A stretch of DNA of 29,708 bases from Chitinophaga pinensis. Its GTDB lineage: Bacteria; Planctomycetota; Phycisphaerae; Phycisphaerales; SM1A02. Positions 1 to 8,992 of the stretch are shown here, one piece after another; positions within the stretch are counted from its first letter, which is position 1, and the number at the start of each line of letters is the position of its first letter. The position numbers and the translations under genes are program-made. The stretch covers positions 1-29,708 of the forward strand of contig CALQCP020000004.1 in assembly GCA_943329105.2 (NCBI GenBank). The letters are read 5' to 3'. Under the pieces are notes generated by a model. That model searched no databases and was not told the DNA's origin. It saw nothing but the letters and a program-made list of their open reading frames with translations.

Positions 1-1083
1 AGGGGCTGCTCCTGGTGGCGGAACGTAACGGTAATCACCGCGATTCGCAGCCGCTATTGCCTTTAGCTCTTGCTCTGCAGTGCGCTCGTAAAAGGCGATG
101 GTGTTCACGGAAGTCTTACGATCGGGGTTATTGCGTTTGATTTCGTTGAAAGTGCTTTGATGGTTTTCGAATACGCCATCCGTCATGAGAAAAATCGCCC
201 CAGGCTTGAGGCTGAGAGCAAACACCATGGCATCGGTCGGATCAGTGCCACCCTCGATGCCCTGTTCCTCGATCCATCGTTTCGCGGCCGCCTTGTTCGT
301 GGCATTTGCGGGAATCAAGTGACCGGGCGGGAATACATTGTAAATATGGTTAAAGAACATTAACGCGAACGATCCGTTTGATGGCAGTCGTTCGATGCTG
401 CGTTTGAGTTCAAGTTTGGCGTGAGTAAACCGATCTCCCTGCATGCTGCCTGACGAATCGATGACATAAACAACGTTGATTTCAACGGACTTCACGCCCA
501 TGAACTCACTGCCCGTGCCGCCGGCCGCTCCTGAACCGCCGCGCGTTGGGCGCCCGGTTGGCACCCCCGGGGCTCCCACACTCGGCGGTGCCGGCAGCAT
601 CATCGGTGGTGAAGGTGGGGCATCAGGCTGCGTGAAGCCAAATTTCGGTGGTTCGATCTCTGGTCCGGCCGGCGCGAGTGCGACGGATTCTGGGGCTTGG
701 GTATCGCCTGCGGTGGCAGTGCCATCGGGGGTTCCGGGTGGCGGTGCTACTTCGTCCGGACCAGCTGCAAGCTGCCCGCTGCCGTTGGCATCGGTTCCGG
801 CACCGGAACCATGCCCGTCAACTCCGCTCCCGGTTCCATTGCCGGTTCCCATTCCAGTTCCGTTACCTGAGCCATAGCCGCGTCCCGATCCACCTCCCGC
901 GCCGCCAAGCCCACCAACACCACCAGCCAAGATCGCCGCAAGCACGACGCACAATCCCAATACAAAGGCCGCCACGATTCCAAGAATCGCGGATGCGCGC
1001 TCGCGTGGTTCGCACAGGGCTTCGTCCTCGCCCGGTGCGGTGGAGTTCTCAGGATGAATCGGCACGGAATCAGCGTACGCCAT
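1..1083 (-). CDS. membrane-anchored vWA domain protein, C-terminus cut by window edge
   Basis: Reading leftward from the ATG at 1083, the frame stays open for all 361 codons to base 1, so the 3' end is missing. Residues 31-54 form a hydrophobic segment (N-terminal anchor). It is followed by a Gly-rich GxGxG stretch and a Pro/Gly-rich linker to about residue 195. A von Willebrand factor A domain begins near residue 200. The complete MIDAS is visible: DSSGS at 209-213, the Thr in GGTDP at 280, and the Asp in LMTDG at 302, so metal-dependent ligand binding should be intact. A single N-terminal anchor with a long flexible linker suggests the vWA domain faces the periplasm (inference). The gene is divergent from the GTPase gene at 1224, with 140 bp between them. 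vWA proteins are recurrent partners of GTPase/chaperone conflict systems. A purine-rich GGGGG lies just upstream of the ATG. The ligand is unknown. Confidence 0.88.
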   Translation of the reverse strand, partial: MAYADSVPIHPENSTAPGEDEALCEPRERASAILGIVAAFVLGLCVVLAAILAGGVGGLGGAGGGSGRGYGSGNGTGMGTGNGTGSGVDGHGSGAGTDANGSGQLAAGPDEVAPPPGTPDGTATAGDTQAPESVALAPAGPEIEPPKFGFTQPDAPPSPPMMLPAPPSVGAPGVPTGRPTRGGSGAAGGTGSEFMGVKSVEINVVYVIDSSGSMQGDRFTHAKLELKRSIERLPSNGSFALMFFNHIYNVFPPGHLIPANATNKAAAKRWIEEQGIEGGTDPTDAMVFALSLKPGAIFLMTDGVFENHQSTFNEIKRNNPDRKTSVNTIAFYERTAEQELKAIAAANRGDYRYVPPPGAAP

Positions 1084-1223
1084 GAACCCCCAACACCCAA
1101 TGCCCCGTATTTCTTCTGCGGGTACCTTTTGACTGCAGACCATGCGCTGTACCCGGGCAACACCGCCTCGGAAATTGCCGATTCAGTCTCTGTACCCCGC
1201 GTCTGGCCTTGAAGGACACCACA
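1084..1223. promoter_or_regulatory. divergent intergenic region between vWA gene and GTPase operon
   Basis: These 140 bp separate two divergent start codons and must hold, or lie next to, promoters for both units. A TTGACT box sits at 1129-1134 on the plus strand, but no convincing -10 lies 16-18 bp downstream, so no promoter is called. GAAGGA at 1211-1216 is a good ribosome binding site for the GTG at 1224 (7-nt spacing). Confidence 0.4.
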
Positions 1224-2528
1224 GTGAGTAGGAAACTCAAATCCAGCGCCGTTTGCCCCCACTGCTGGCATCGATTCCGTCCGGATCAAACGCTCTGGGT
1301 CGCTGCGCATCCTGAATTGCTCGGCGATCGATTGCTCACACCCGAGGACCCGGTGCGTTTCCTCCCATCGCGCTTCACGCCGGCCGGTGAAGCGATCGAC
1401 CCGTCTGGTTCCAAGACTCGTCGGCTTGCATGCCCCAACTGTCACCTGGAGATTCCGCAATTGGTGCTCGAGTGCCCAATGGTGATCATGAGTTTGGCTG
1501 GCAGTCCATCAAGCGGCAAGAGCTATTTCTTGGCGAGCGCCATGTGGAAATTGCGCGAGGAACTCGCACGGCATTTCTCCGTAGCGTTCACGGACACGGA
1601 TCCCGCGATGAACCGCGCTATCACGAATAACGAAGGCCAGCTCTTTCTCAACGAAGATCAGTCATCGTCGGTTGCTATTGACAAGACGGAAATGGAAGGC
1701 GCGCAATACAACTCGGTACAGTTCGACCCGGGCGTCGCCACCATGTTGGCCCATCCGTTTATCTTCACAGTGCGCCCCGCGCGCGATCATGTGAACGGAC
1801 ACGCACCGCATCGATTGACGCAGCTTTTTACGCTCTACGACAACGCTGGCGAGCACTTCTTTCCTGGCGCCGATACCGCGCGCGCGCCCGGGACACAGCA
1901 TTTGGCGAAGGCGCAGGTTCTGATGTTCGTCTTCGATCCGACCCAGGATGTTCGCTTTCGCCAGCGCCTTGCTGGTATCAGTGGCGACCCACAATTGGCT
2001 CCGGGTGCGAAGACCACTCGCCAAGATCAATTGATTGTGGAAATGGCGCGCCGTGTGCGCATCCACGCCGGTCTTGCACCGCAGGATCGCGTCCCCAAGC
2101 CGCTGTTTGTCATTCTCTCCAAGAGTGACATTTGGGCCCCACTTCTGAAGGACGAAGACGGTACGCCCATGGATATCACCACGCCGCCCTATGCGCGCGA
2201 ACGCGCTGGTCTGGGGCGAATGAGCATCAAGCGCGTGGATCGAACCAGTGATCGCATTCGCACATTGTTGTGTGAAGTAGCTCCGGAACTGGTGTCTGCC
2301 GCTGAAGATGCGTTCGAGCGCGTCATCTTCATTCCAGTGAGCGCAATCGGAACATCGCCAGTCTTGGATCCCACAAGTGGTCTTTTAAAGGTTCCGGTAG
2401 CGCGTATTTCGCCGCGTTGGGTGACGGTTCCGTTTATATACACACTTGCGCGTTGGTCGACGCACTTGGTTTCCAGCGACAAGAGCGAAGGTGATGTGTC
2501 AGTTTGGAAGACCGTCGGATTCGGCTGA
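1224..2528 (+). CDS. zinc-ribbon P-loop GTPase, DO-GTPase2-like
   Basis: 434 aa. The GTG at 1224 is chosen over the upstream TTG at 1209 because GAAGGA lies 7 nt before it. Two CxxC pairs (CPHC at 11-14 and CPNC at 70-73) form a probable zinc ribbon split by a ~55-residue insertion. The Walker A/G1 motif is GSPSSGKS at 93-100. The G3-like element is YDNAGE around 205-210. A hydrophobic strand ending FDPTQD follows, then G4-like LSKSD at 298-302 (Ser in place of the usual Asn/Thr) and a G5-like VSAIG near 372. This matches the 'double GTPase' class as I remember it, a TRAFAC-related family found beside GAP1-type proteins in predicted conflict systems. No signal peptide or TM is seen, so it is cytoplasmic. 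It is the first gene of the nine-gene run, and the next gene encodes the matching GTPase-associated protein. It could instead be a GTPase with only a structural switch role. The GTPase call is firm; the exact family is moderate. Confidence 0.85.
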   Translation: MSRKLKSSAVCPHCWHRFRPDQTLWVAAHPELLGDRLLTPEDPVRFLPSRFTPAGEAIDPSGSKTRRLACPNCHLEIPQLVLECPMVIMSLAGSPSSGKSYFLASAMWKLREELARHFSVAFTDTDPAMNRAITNNEGQLFLNEDQSSSVAIDKTEMEGAQYNSVQFDPGVATMLAHPFIFTVRPARDHVNGHAPHRLTQLFTLYDNAGEHFFPGADTARAPGTQHLAKAQVLMFVFDPTQDVRFRQRLAGISGDPQLAPGAKTTRQDQLIVEMARRVRIHAGLAPQDRVPKPLFVILSKSDIWAPLLKDEDGTPMDITTPPYARERAGLGRMSIKRVDRTSDRIRTLLCEVAPELVSAAEDAFERVIFIPVSAIGTSPVLDPTSGLLKVPVARISPRWVTVPFIYTLARWSTHLVSSDKSEGDVSVWKTVGFG

Positions 2529-2598
2529 CATGGATCCGTCGTGACCGCGTTGAATTGATTAGCTAGCGTTGAATTGCTGCATTGTTTGACCGGCAACC

Positions 2599-5058
2599 AT
2601 GGCACTCGAACTCATTTACACATCTGCAGTACGCGGCCTCCGGGCTGGAACCAGCGGGTTCTGCACTGTGGCAATGACCAAGGGATTGCCGCCGGCGTTA
2701 GTGCCGCGCCTTGAAGCGCTCGGCGGATATCGCCCCGGTCCTTCCGGCAATGGACCGAATGCGTATTGCTTCTGGCGCGTTGAGACAGCAACGGGGATTG
2801 CGCATGTCCTTTCCATTGTTGGTCCCGCACCGCCGGACCACACGGCGCGTTCAAACAAGATCGCCACGTATTTAGTGCTCGCGCCCGATGAACTGGTGCC
2901 CGCCGGACCCGCGTGGCTATTGTCGCAACCCGCGCTGCTGCGCAGTGAATGGAGCGGCGCACCTGCGTGGATCGATACTCCAGTGCGCGTGCCAACCACT
3001 CGTGATACCGGCCCGCGCCCATGCGCTGCATGGCAAGCGGCTACGGGCGATGCGGGTTGGGCGGGCGTTCTCGCCAGTGCATTTCTTCGTGATCAAGCGC
3101 GACCGATTCATGTGATTTACGGTGCCTCTATCGAGCCGCTGCCGCTTGTTGAAGAAGCAATTCGACTGTTGCCAGAGTGGGCGCGTTGGCGCGCAACGTT
3201 CTCAACGTACTTCCTGCAACCAGTTGCAGGAACCCCGTGCGCGTGGCGATTCTGCCTTGATGGAACTCCGGCTGCAGATGTGGCGCGGCAATCCAAGGGG
3301 CTAGTCATTGATATCACCCGCACCGCGGGGCCAGCGCCTGAATCACGATTCACACGCATGGCACGGACCGGTATTGATGAGGAGGCGGTGGCGGCGCAGA
3401 AGGCGACGCGAGCGACCTCGCGTACCGCGCGTACTACGGGAGCAGCTGCCGTTACGGGTGCCAGCGCTGCGCGGTCGATCGATGCGCCTATTGAATTGGA
3501 AGATGACATCGCAGCAGATCAAACGATGACGCCGCGGCGCTTCGTGCGAGATTTGGAATCTGAAGATCAAGATGCGTCACCGGGCGAGCCGGCGCGTAGG
3601 TCTATCAGTCCACCCATGCTGGCAATGGCCGCGGCTGGATTGACAGTGGTGCTACTGGGTTTGATTTACCTCGTTAGTTTTACGACGGGTCAAACTGCGG
3701 CCCCGGCGGTGGTCGAGAAGCCCAAGCGAGAGATGGATCCGCTGAATTTAAAAGCGGATGTTGGCGATCTCGGCGCCACCAAGTCCAACGATGGAACAGC
3801 GGAGCCCGTCGCGACGGTCCCGCCGCCGGTTGTCCCGGAGCCCGACGCGCAAGGAGCTGGTTCGCTGCCCATGCGGAATTCGCAGCCCCAGAAGGAAGGA
3901 ACCGAGGGAGTCCCAGAGACGCCAATGGATCTGGTGGCGCCGGTCCAGCCCGTGGTGGCCCCAGTCGCGCCTGTTCCCACGACGCGAGTCATCACGCCGC
4001 TGGTATTGCCGACGATTGCGAAGTGGGCGGCCACCACCGCGTTCGATCGCGTTGAAATGGGCGCTGTGCAATTGCGATTACGTGTCGACATTGGTGCAAA
4101 AACTGGGTGGTCCGTGAAGTTGGTGCCCGCAAAGTCGCTCGCCATAGCCGGTGTCAGTGTGAAGCCAAACGGTGCAATTGAATTCGCCGGGTCAGCCATG
4201 AGTGCGAAGGCTTCTATGGAGGGCGCCGACGTAGTCATCACTGGCTCCGCCGCGGGTCTTGTTCCTGAGGCCTTGCAGTTAGCACTCCGTGACGCCAAGG
4301 ATGCAAAGGACGCCAAGCTCGATCCCGTCCTCGCGCTGCAGCGGGCGCTGGAGCGTTGCACCGTTGAGGTGTTTGACAAGAGTGGCGGATCGCTTGGGTT
4401 CGCACAGATGCGGGCAAAGTCAACCAAGCCAGTTTCGATTGGAGTCGAAGGCGGCGCTCCATTGCCAGATTTCGGCGATGGCCCGCTTGATGTGCAAGTG
4501 ACATCGCCATCCGTTCTGGATATAGCGACAGTTCGAGTCGGCCCTCAGCAAATTGAGACGATGAATCTCTCGGATGGTTTGATCATTTCCGTTAACCGTG
4601 CTCTGCAAAAATCCGCAACAGTTTTAAGTGCGACGACCCCGAGCGCTTCAGTTGTTTCGATGCAACGCACGGCATTGGCGAACCAACAATCAGAACTGAG
4701 CGCGATCAAGAGGTCGTGCGATGCAGTGCTCGCGGTATCGAAAGGCGCTGCTCGTTCGGCTGACTTTGACACCGACCTGCAAGCCGTACAGAATGCACTT
4801 CTTCCCGAAGAGCAGAGGAAATTTCTCGGCGATGGTGCGAAATCATCCCTGATCTCAGACAACACGGTCATCCGTGCTATGGTCGAATCGATCACGCAGC
4901 GCATCGATGAAGAATTGACTAGTGTGAGCAAACGGCTTATCGCAGCCACCGCGGCGAGCAAGGGCAAGGGGAGCGCCGTGCAGTGGCGCATTCGCGTATC
5001 GAACGAGGACGGAATTGTGTTACTCGACTCCGCCATCACACAACGAGTGAGAAAGTAA
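2599..5058 (+). CDS. membrane-spanning GTPase-associated protein (GAP1 N-terminal domain-like)
   Basis: 819 aa. Residues 3-235 resemble the N-terminal domain of GTPase-associated protein 1 (GAP1-N): an opening LIYTSAVRGL, then SGFCTVAMTKGLP and a central NKIATYLVLAPDE segment. I recognise this from family pattern, not a search. Residues ~240-335 are an Ala/Thr-rich linker. Residues 340-362 are one strong TM helix. Then come a Pro/Val-rich linker (~370-475) and a C-terminal domain (~480-819) with predicted helices. The likely topology is GAP1 domain in the cytoplasm beside the GTPase and C-terminus in the periplasm. Residues 520-529 (SVKPNGAIEF) and the following ~45 residues resemble residues 112-122 onward of the next gene product, suggesting related extracytoplasmic domains. 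Canonical GAP1 proteins continue with M and C domains and are not membrane-split, so this is an unusual architecture. The stop overlaps the next start (TAATG). Confidence 0.75.
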   Translation: MALELIYTSAVRGLRAGTSGFCTVAMTKGLPPALVPRLEALGGYRPGPSGNGPNAYCFWRVETATGIAHVLSIVGPAPPDHTARSNKIATYLVLAPDELVPAGPAWLLSQPALLRSEWSGAPAWIDTPVRVPTTRDTGPRPCAAWQAATGDAGWAGVLASAFLRDQARPIHVIYGASIEPLPLVEEAIRLLPEWARWRATFSTYFLQPVAGTPCAWRFCLDGTPAADVARQSKGLVIDITRTAGPAPESRFTRMARTGIDEEAVAAQKATRATSRTARTTGAAAVTGASAARSIDAPIELEDDIAADQTMTPRRFVRDLESEDQDASPGEPARRSISPPMLAMAAAGLTVVLLGLIYLVSFTTGQTAAPAVVEKPKREMDPLNLKADVGDLGATKSNDGTAEPVATVPPPVVPEPDAQGAGSLPMRNSQPQKEGTEGVPETPMDLVAPVQPVVAPVAPVPTTRVITPLVLPTIAKWAATTAFDRVEMGAVQLRLRVDIGAKTGWSVKLVPAKSLAIAGVSVKPNGAIEFAGSAMSAKASMEGADVVITGSAAGLVPEALQLALRDAKDAKDAKLDPVLALQRALERCTVEVFDKSGGSLGFAQMRAKSTKPVSIGVEGGAPLPDFGDGPLDVQVTSPSVLDIATVRVGPQQIETMNLSDGLIISVNRALQKSATVLSATTPSASVVSMQRTALANQQSELSAIKRSCDAVLAVSKGAARSADFDTDLQAVQNALLPEEQRKFLGDGAKSSLISDNTVIRAMVESITQRIDEELTSVSKRLIAATAASKGKGSAVQWRIRVSNEDGIVLLDSAITQRVRK

Positions 5059-6098
5059 TGACGCGAAGCGTAGACATGTCTAATGCATGTGTTACGCGCT
5101 TGATATGGCGTGTGATGGTGGCACTGACCTTCGTAGTGATCACCTCGCCCCGGGCGTTCGCCACGGGATTCACTATCGCACCACCTGTGCCACCACTCGC
5201 TGTCAAGGCATCAGATAGCGCTCGTAAGTCACCAACTCCGCCTGAAGGAGTGCATTGGCTTGATTCCGTAGTCTTCGCACGCTCGATTGATTCGCTTTCG
5301 GATGTAAAGCCTGTCACGCGAACAGTCCTTCGGGCATCCACGCGCATTGAGTCAGTGTCGATTGATCTTGGGGCTCCATCGGAGCTGTTCAGCATGCGCC
5401 CTGCGAAGGGCGCAATTGAGTTTGAATCCAAGGATTCGAAAGGAAAACCTCTCATCCTTGGCGCGCTGCGCTGGGATGGTCAAGTCCTGCAGTGGTCGTG
5501 GTGTCGGGTAGCTGCAACCACGAACTCCAAAGCCCTCGACGCGCTTGAACGCGCCCTATCAACAGCGGCATTCACATTGGACCTTGCGGGCGGTGGTCAT
5601 GAATCGATGTATTTGCCACCCATCCTTACAAGATTGCAGGTGGCTCCTGGCGGTACGAAGCGTTTCTATGTCGCAGCACCCGTCGGACAAGCACTCCTGA
5701 TAAATGCGGCTGCAAACGCGGTCTGGACGTCGTCGGGGTCGACGGATCCAATAGGAACCGTCGCATTGGCTTCAGATGTCAGTGAAATCAAGATTTCTTG
5801 GGACGCCGCAACATCAGAATGCATTGTGGAGTGGATCGCTGCGGGTGCACTCGAACTCGCGGCACTACGGGAAGAGATTGCTGCGCGACGCAAGGAATCG
5901 AGTAAGCGCTCGCCCGCCGAGCAACGGATTATTAATCTCGAAATCGCTGATCTAGAAAAACATATGGCGGAGTATGTCGCTGCCGCCCGTATGCAATACA
6001 TACAGATCGCCGACTTCCCGCCGATTACCATCACCGGCAGTGGCGGCCGAGTCTTTGCAAAAATTGATCTTGTTACGCAACAGAAGGCGAGCAAATGA
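5058..6098 (+). CDS. exported coiled-coil protein of the GTPase-motor cluster
   Basis: 346 aa. The ATG at 5058 is chosen because it overlaps the upstream stop (TAATG), which implies coupled translation; an in-frame ATG at 4983 would add 25 non-hydrophobic residues inside the previous gene. Residues ~14-37 form an N-terminal signal sequence with a likely cleavage after AFA. The motif RPAKGAIEF near residue 114 and the downstream ALERAL helix parallel the C-terminal part of the preceding GAP1-like protein. Residues ~255-315 are a charged helical coiled coil (LREEIAARRKE onward), followed by a short beta segment at the C-terminus. No enzymatic motif is visible. It is probably a periplasmic partner of the GAP1-like protein. 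I do not recognise the family. The stop overlaps the next ATG by 4 bases (ATGA). Confidence 0.8.
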   Translation: MTRSVDMSNACVTRLIWRVMVALTFVVITSPRAFATGFTIAPPVPPLAVKASDSARKSPTPPEGVHWLDSVVFARSIDSLSDVKPVTRTVLRASTRIESVSIDLGAPSELFSMRPAKGAIEFESKDSKGKPLILGALRWDGQVLQWSWCRVAATTNSKALDALERALSTAAFTLDLAGGGHESMYLPPILTRLQVAPGGTKRFYVAAPVGQALLINAAANAVWTSSGSTDPIGTVALASDVSEIKISWDAATSECIVEWIAAGALELAALREEIAARRKESSKRSPAEQRIINLEIADLEKHMAEYVAAARMQYIQIADFPPITITGSGGRVFAKIDLVTQQKASK

Positions 6099-8992
6099 AC
6101 GCAGCCAAGCAAGAAATGTTCGAGACAGTCCGCTCGGTCGTGGCTGGAAGGCTTCGGGACGAAGCGCAAATCCGCGACCTGGCGCATCGAATATCTGAAG
6201 AATCAACCACACTGCGTCGGCGCATGGATCGCGCGGTTGGTTACGCCCGCGCCGGTCTTCGATTGGAAGCATGCGCGGAGGCGGAAGCGGAACCTTCAGT
6301 GTTTGAACTGGCCGCAGCGTTTGACTCCGATGTGATGCGGCAGTGGCGCACGCTTTGTTCCAAGAACAAGTTGCCGTTGCAAGATGAAATTGCGAGTGAC
6401 GCAATCGTAGAGATTGAAGAGGCAATTATGCTTACTGCGCCGCTTCGCAGCAGACTCGCCCGCATGCGGCGGCTGGTGCTTTCTGACGCATCTGCATGGC
6501 AGCGGCTGGAAATACTCCGCGAATTGGTGGCACGCGATAGCGACAATCCGGCATGGCTTGAAGATCGCGCCGCTCTTGAGCCAGTAACAGCGAATGAGCT
6601 TGGTGATCGATTTGAGGATGCCTTAGAGAAAGGCGCGCTTGACGACGCAGAGCTTTCCGTCACGCGGCTGGAAGATGGAAACTGGCATTGGTCGGGCGCA
6701 GCAAAGGTCGCTGCGCAGTTGCGTGCACGGCTTGATCGCGCACTTGCCACACGAACAGCGCTGGAAGCACGCGCGGTCATCGCGCTGCTCGATGAAGAGT
6801 GGGCTGCGGAGAACGAGTCGGGTGCACAGGCGGCGCTGGAGTCATGGCGCGACCTTGAGCAGCGCATGCTCTCATACGGCAGCGAAATGCCTGGAGACCT
6901 GCTCGCGCGCGTTGATGAGGCTGAGGCGTGGCTCTCCGCTCGCCAAGCAGATGCAGCGGCGCATCGTGAAAATATTGACCGCGTGGCTGCGTTGGAACGT
7001 CTCGTACATGACGATGCTGTGACGCTTCCTGGTTTGCGCAAGACGCTTCGCTCGGCGGAGCAGACCATAGCGGGGGTCCCGGATGACCTGCGCGCGAGCG
7101 CTGAGCGAAAGATTGATTCTTTCGAGCGCACCGCACGGATGAAGCGCTTGGCGCTGATTGCGGCGGTCGTGCTGGTTCTTGTTGCCGGATCAGCAGTCAC
7201 CGTCTATGTCCTGCGCCAGTCGGAGGCGCTGAAGCGGATCGATGACATCGCCGCTGCGATCATTGGCAATGTTGACGCCGGCCGACTTGCGGAGGCAGAT
7301 CAACAGCTTGCGGAGGCAGAGAAAGAGCCCGCCGTTGCTGGGTCGCCGACGATTGCCACAGCACGATCAAAGCTCACAGCAGCTCGTGCTGCCATCGCAG
7401 AGAAGCGTCAGAATTTTACAAGCCTCATGGCGGAGGCTGGCGCTGCAGATTCCGAGAGCGCCAAGCCTGATCGCGTCGAGGAAGCCAAGCAATTTGTCCA
7501 GGGTGAAGAAGAGCAAGCAATGGTTGCTAGCTGGATTCGTTTACACAGGAATGCAACCGACACGCGCCGTACTGACCGTATGCGTGAGGGCATAGCCCGC
7601 GCCAAAGCAATGAAGCAAAAGATCGAGAATGCTCAGCCAACCGGCGATGCATCCTGGGATGGAACATTCACTGCGTGGGAAAGTGCACTTGCTGATGTGC
7701 AGCGCCAATACGGTGAATTTGATGAGGTGACCCAGGAGGTGCTTGCTGGTCGTTCGGTTTTGAGGGGACAGCGCTTGAAGACAGATGCTGCGCGAGTGGA
7801 GACTGGACGTGTCGGCAAACTCAGTGGACTTGGAGCCGCTGCAACTTCGCCACAGAAACTCGTGGATGCATTGAAGTCATACGTCAACGAGCACGAAAAA
7901 TCTGCGGAAGCCGCGGACTTTCAGGCTGCAATTGTGGCTCTTCCGACATGGGAAGCGGTGACTGCGTGGTCTTTGGTTCAGCCGCCCCCCACCGTTTTAC
8001 TGGCAGACCGACCGCAGGCAGACCGAGACGCAGTCGCTGCGGCGCTGGATACGTATGTTCAGGCTTATCCATCGAGTCCATATGGATCCGCATGCGAAGC
8101 ACTCAAGCCGCTACTCGATGATGCGCCCGACTGGCGTGAGTATCTGACAGAGAAACTAGAGAGTGTGGAGGAGTTGACCTACTGGATGATTGAGCGCAAA
8201 GACGGCTCGCGGTGGTATTGCAAAACTGATCCTCGGTCATCTCCACTACAACCGCAGGATGGTGGGGCCTTTAAGAGCGTCATGGTCTATCAAGGTAAGT
8301 CCAAGAAGACGGCGTTCGAACGATTTGAGCAATTGCAGTTGAAGACAGAGGGGCCATCGCCGCAAATGGTGTTCGGCAAGCAGTTGGCTGATCTCATGGC
8401 AGACGATGAAAAATCAGTAAACGATATCGATGGAGCATTCGACGCAATTTCGGCGTTGCGCGAGAATGAAACGATGGATGGAGCCTTTGCGGCGCTTTTA
8501 ATGCAGGGCTTGCTTGAGAAAGTGGCGCCACAAATGCCACCAGTGGTCCGCCCGCAGATAGAGGCTGCAGTAAAGCGCCTTAAGAAAGAGAAGCTAGACA
8601 CCATTGATTGGATCAATCCGCGCGACACTGACGCCCGCACTCGAAGCCGCGCTGTACGTGTGGCAATGCGCGAAGCTGTACAACCAGAATTGTGGCGTAA
8701 GGCGTACATGTCGGCCATGGCATCAGCATGCGCGCCGCTTGCACTGGTGTACGAGCCTGCCGGTGTCTTTGTGAAGTCTGATGGCAACGATGTGTTTCTC
8801 CCCAACACAAGCACCGTCACTCCGGCGAATACGACACTGTGGATCGCAGAGCCGCCGATCGGCAGCAACCCTGGCACGATGATCAAACTGGGAACAGTGA
8901 AGCAGGGCGGCCTTGTTGAGTTTGACTCCGCATCTGCGACCGTGACGCCGGGCAACATGGTGTTCACCATCAAACGAGGGAGCAAGCCGTGA
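6095..8992 (+). CDS. large single-TM alpha-helical protein of the GTPase-motor cluster
   Basis: 965 aa. Residues 1-345 are highly charged and helical, rich in Arg/Glu/Ala heptad-like patterns (several ALE/LER repeats), with no signal peptide. One TM helix follows at about 351-372 (LALIAAVVLVLVAGSAVTVY). Residues 375-965 are again mostly helical, with a more beta-like C-terminal ~80 residues (VFVKSDGNDVF to the end). The likely topology is N-terminus in the cytoplasm and a ~590-residue periplasmic part, the same layout as the GAP1-like protein two genes upstream. No catalytic motif is visible. Such a long helical rod on both sides of the membrane suits a scaffold or force-transmitting element. 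The ATGA start overlap and GTGA stop overlap tie it to both neighbours. Family not recognised. Confidence 0.8.
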   Translation: MNAAKQEMFETVRSVVAGRLRDEAQIRDLAHRISEESTTLRRRMDRAVGYARAGLRLEACAEAEAEPSVFELAAAFDSDVMRQWRTLCSKNKLPLQDEIASDAIVEIEEAIMLTAPLRSRLARMRRLVLSDASAWQRLEILRELVARDSDNPAWLEDRAALEPVTANELGDRFEDALEKGALDDAELSVTRLEDGNWHWSGAAKVAAQLRARLDRALATRTALEARAVIALLDEEWAAENESGAQAALESWRDLEQRMLSYGSEMPGDLLARVDEAEAWLSARQADAAAHRENIDRVAALERLVHDDAVTLPGLRKTLRSAEQTIAGVPDDLRASAERKIDSFERTARMKRLALIAAVVLVLVAGSAVTVYVLRQSEALKRIDDIAAAIIGNVDAGRLAEADQQLAEAEKEPAVAGSPTIATARSKLTAARAAIAEKRQNFTSLMAEAGAADSESAKPDRVEEAKQFVQGEEEQAMVASWIRLHRNATDTRRTDRMREGIARAKAMKQKIENAQPTGDASWDGTFTAWESALADVQRQYGEFDEVTQEVLAGRSVLRGQRLKTDAARVETGRVGKLSGLGAAATSPQKLVDALKSYVNEHEKSAEAADFQAAIVALPTWEAVTAWSLVQPPPTVLLADRPQADRDAVAAALDTYVQAYPSSPYGSACEALKPLLDDAPDWREYLTEKLESVEELTYWMIERKDGSRWYCKTDPRSSPLQPQDGGAFKSVMVYQGKSKKTAFERFEQLQLKTEGPSPQMVFGKQLADLMADDEKSVNDIDGAFDAISALRENETMDGAFAALLMQGLLEKVAPQMPPVVRPQIEAAVKRLKKEKLDTIDWINPRDTDARTRSRAVRVAMREAVQPELWRKAYMSAMASACAPLALVYEPAGVFVKSDGNDVFLPNTSTVTPANTTLWIAEPPIGSNPGTMIKLGTVKQGGLVEFDSASATVTPGNMVFTIKRGSKP

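Noticed and set aside
476..877. Plus-strand Pro-rich open frame, and the overlapping minus-strand frame at 747-1460
   Set aside because: Both are shadows of the leftward vWA gene's Gly/Pro-rich linker; the vWA frame has the MIDAS motif and is open to the window edge.
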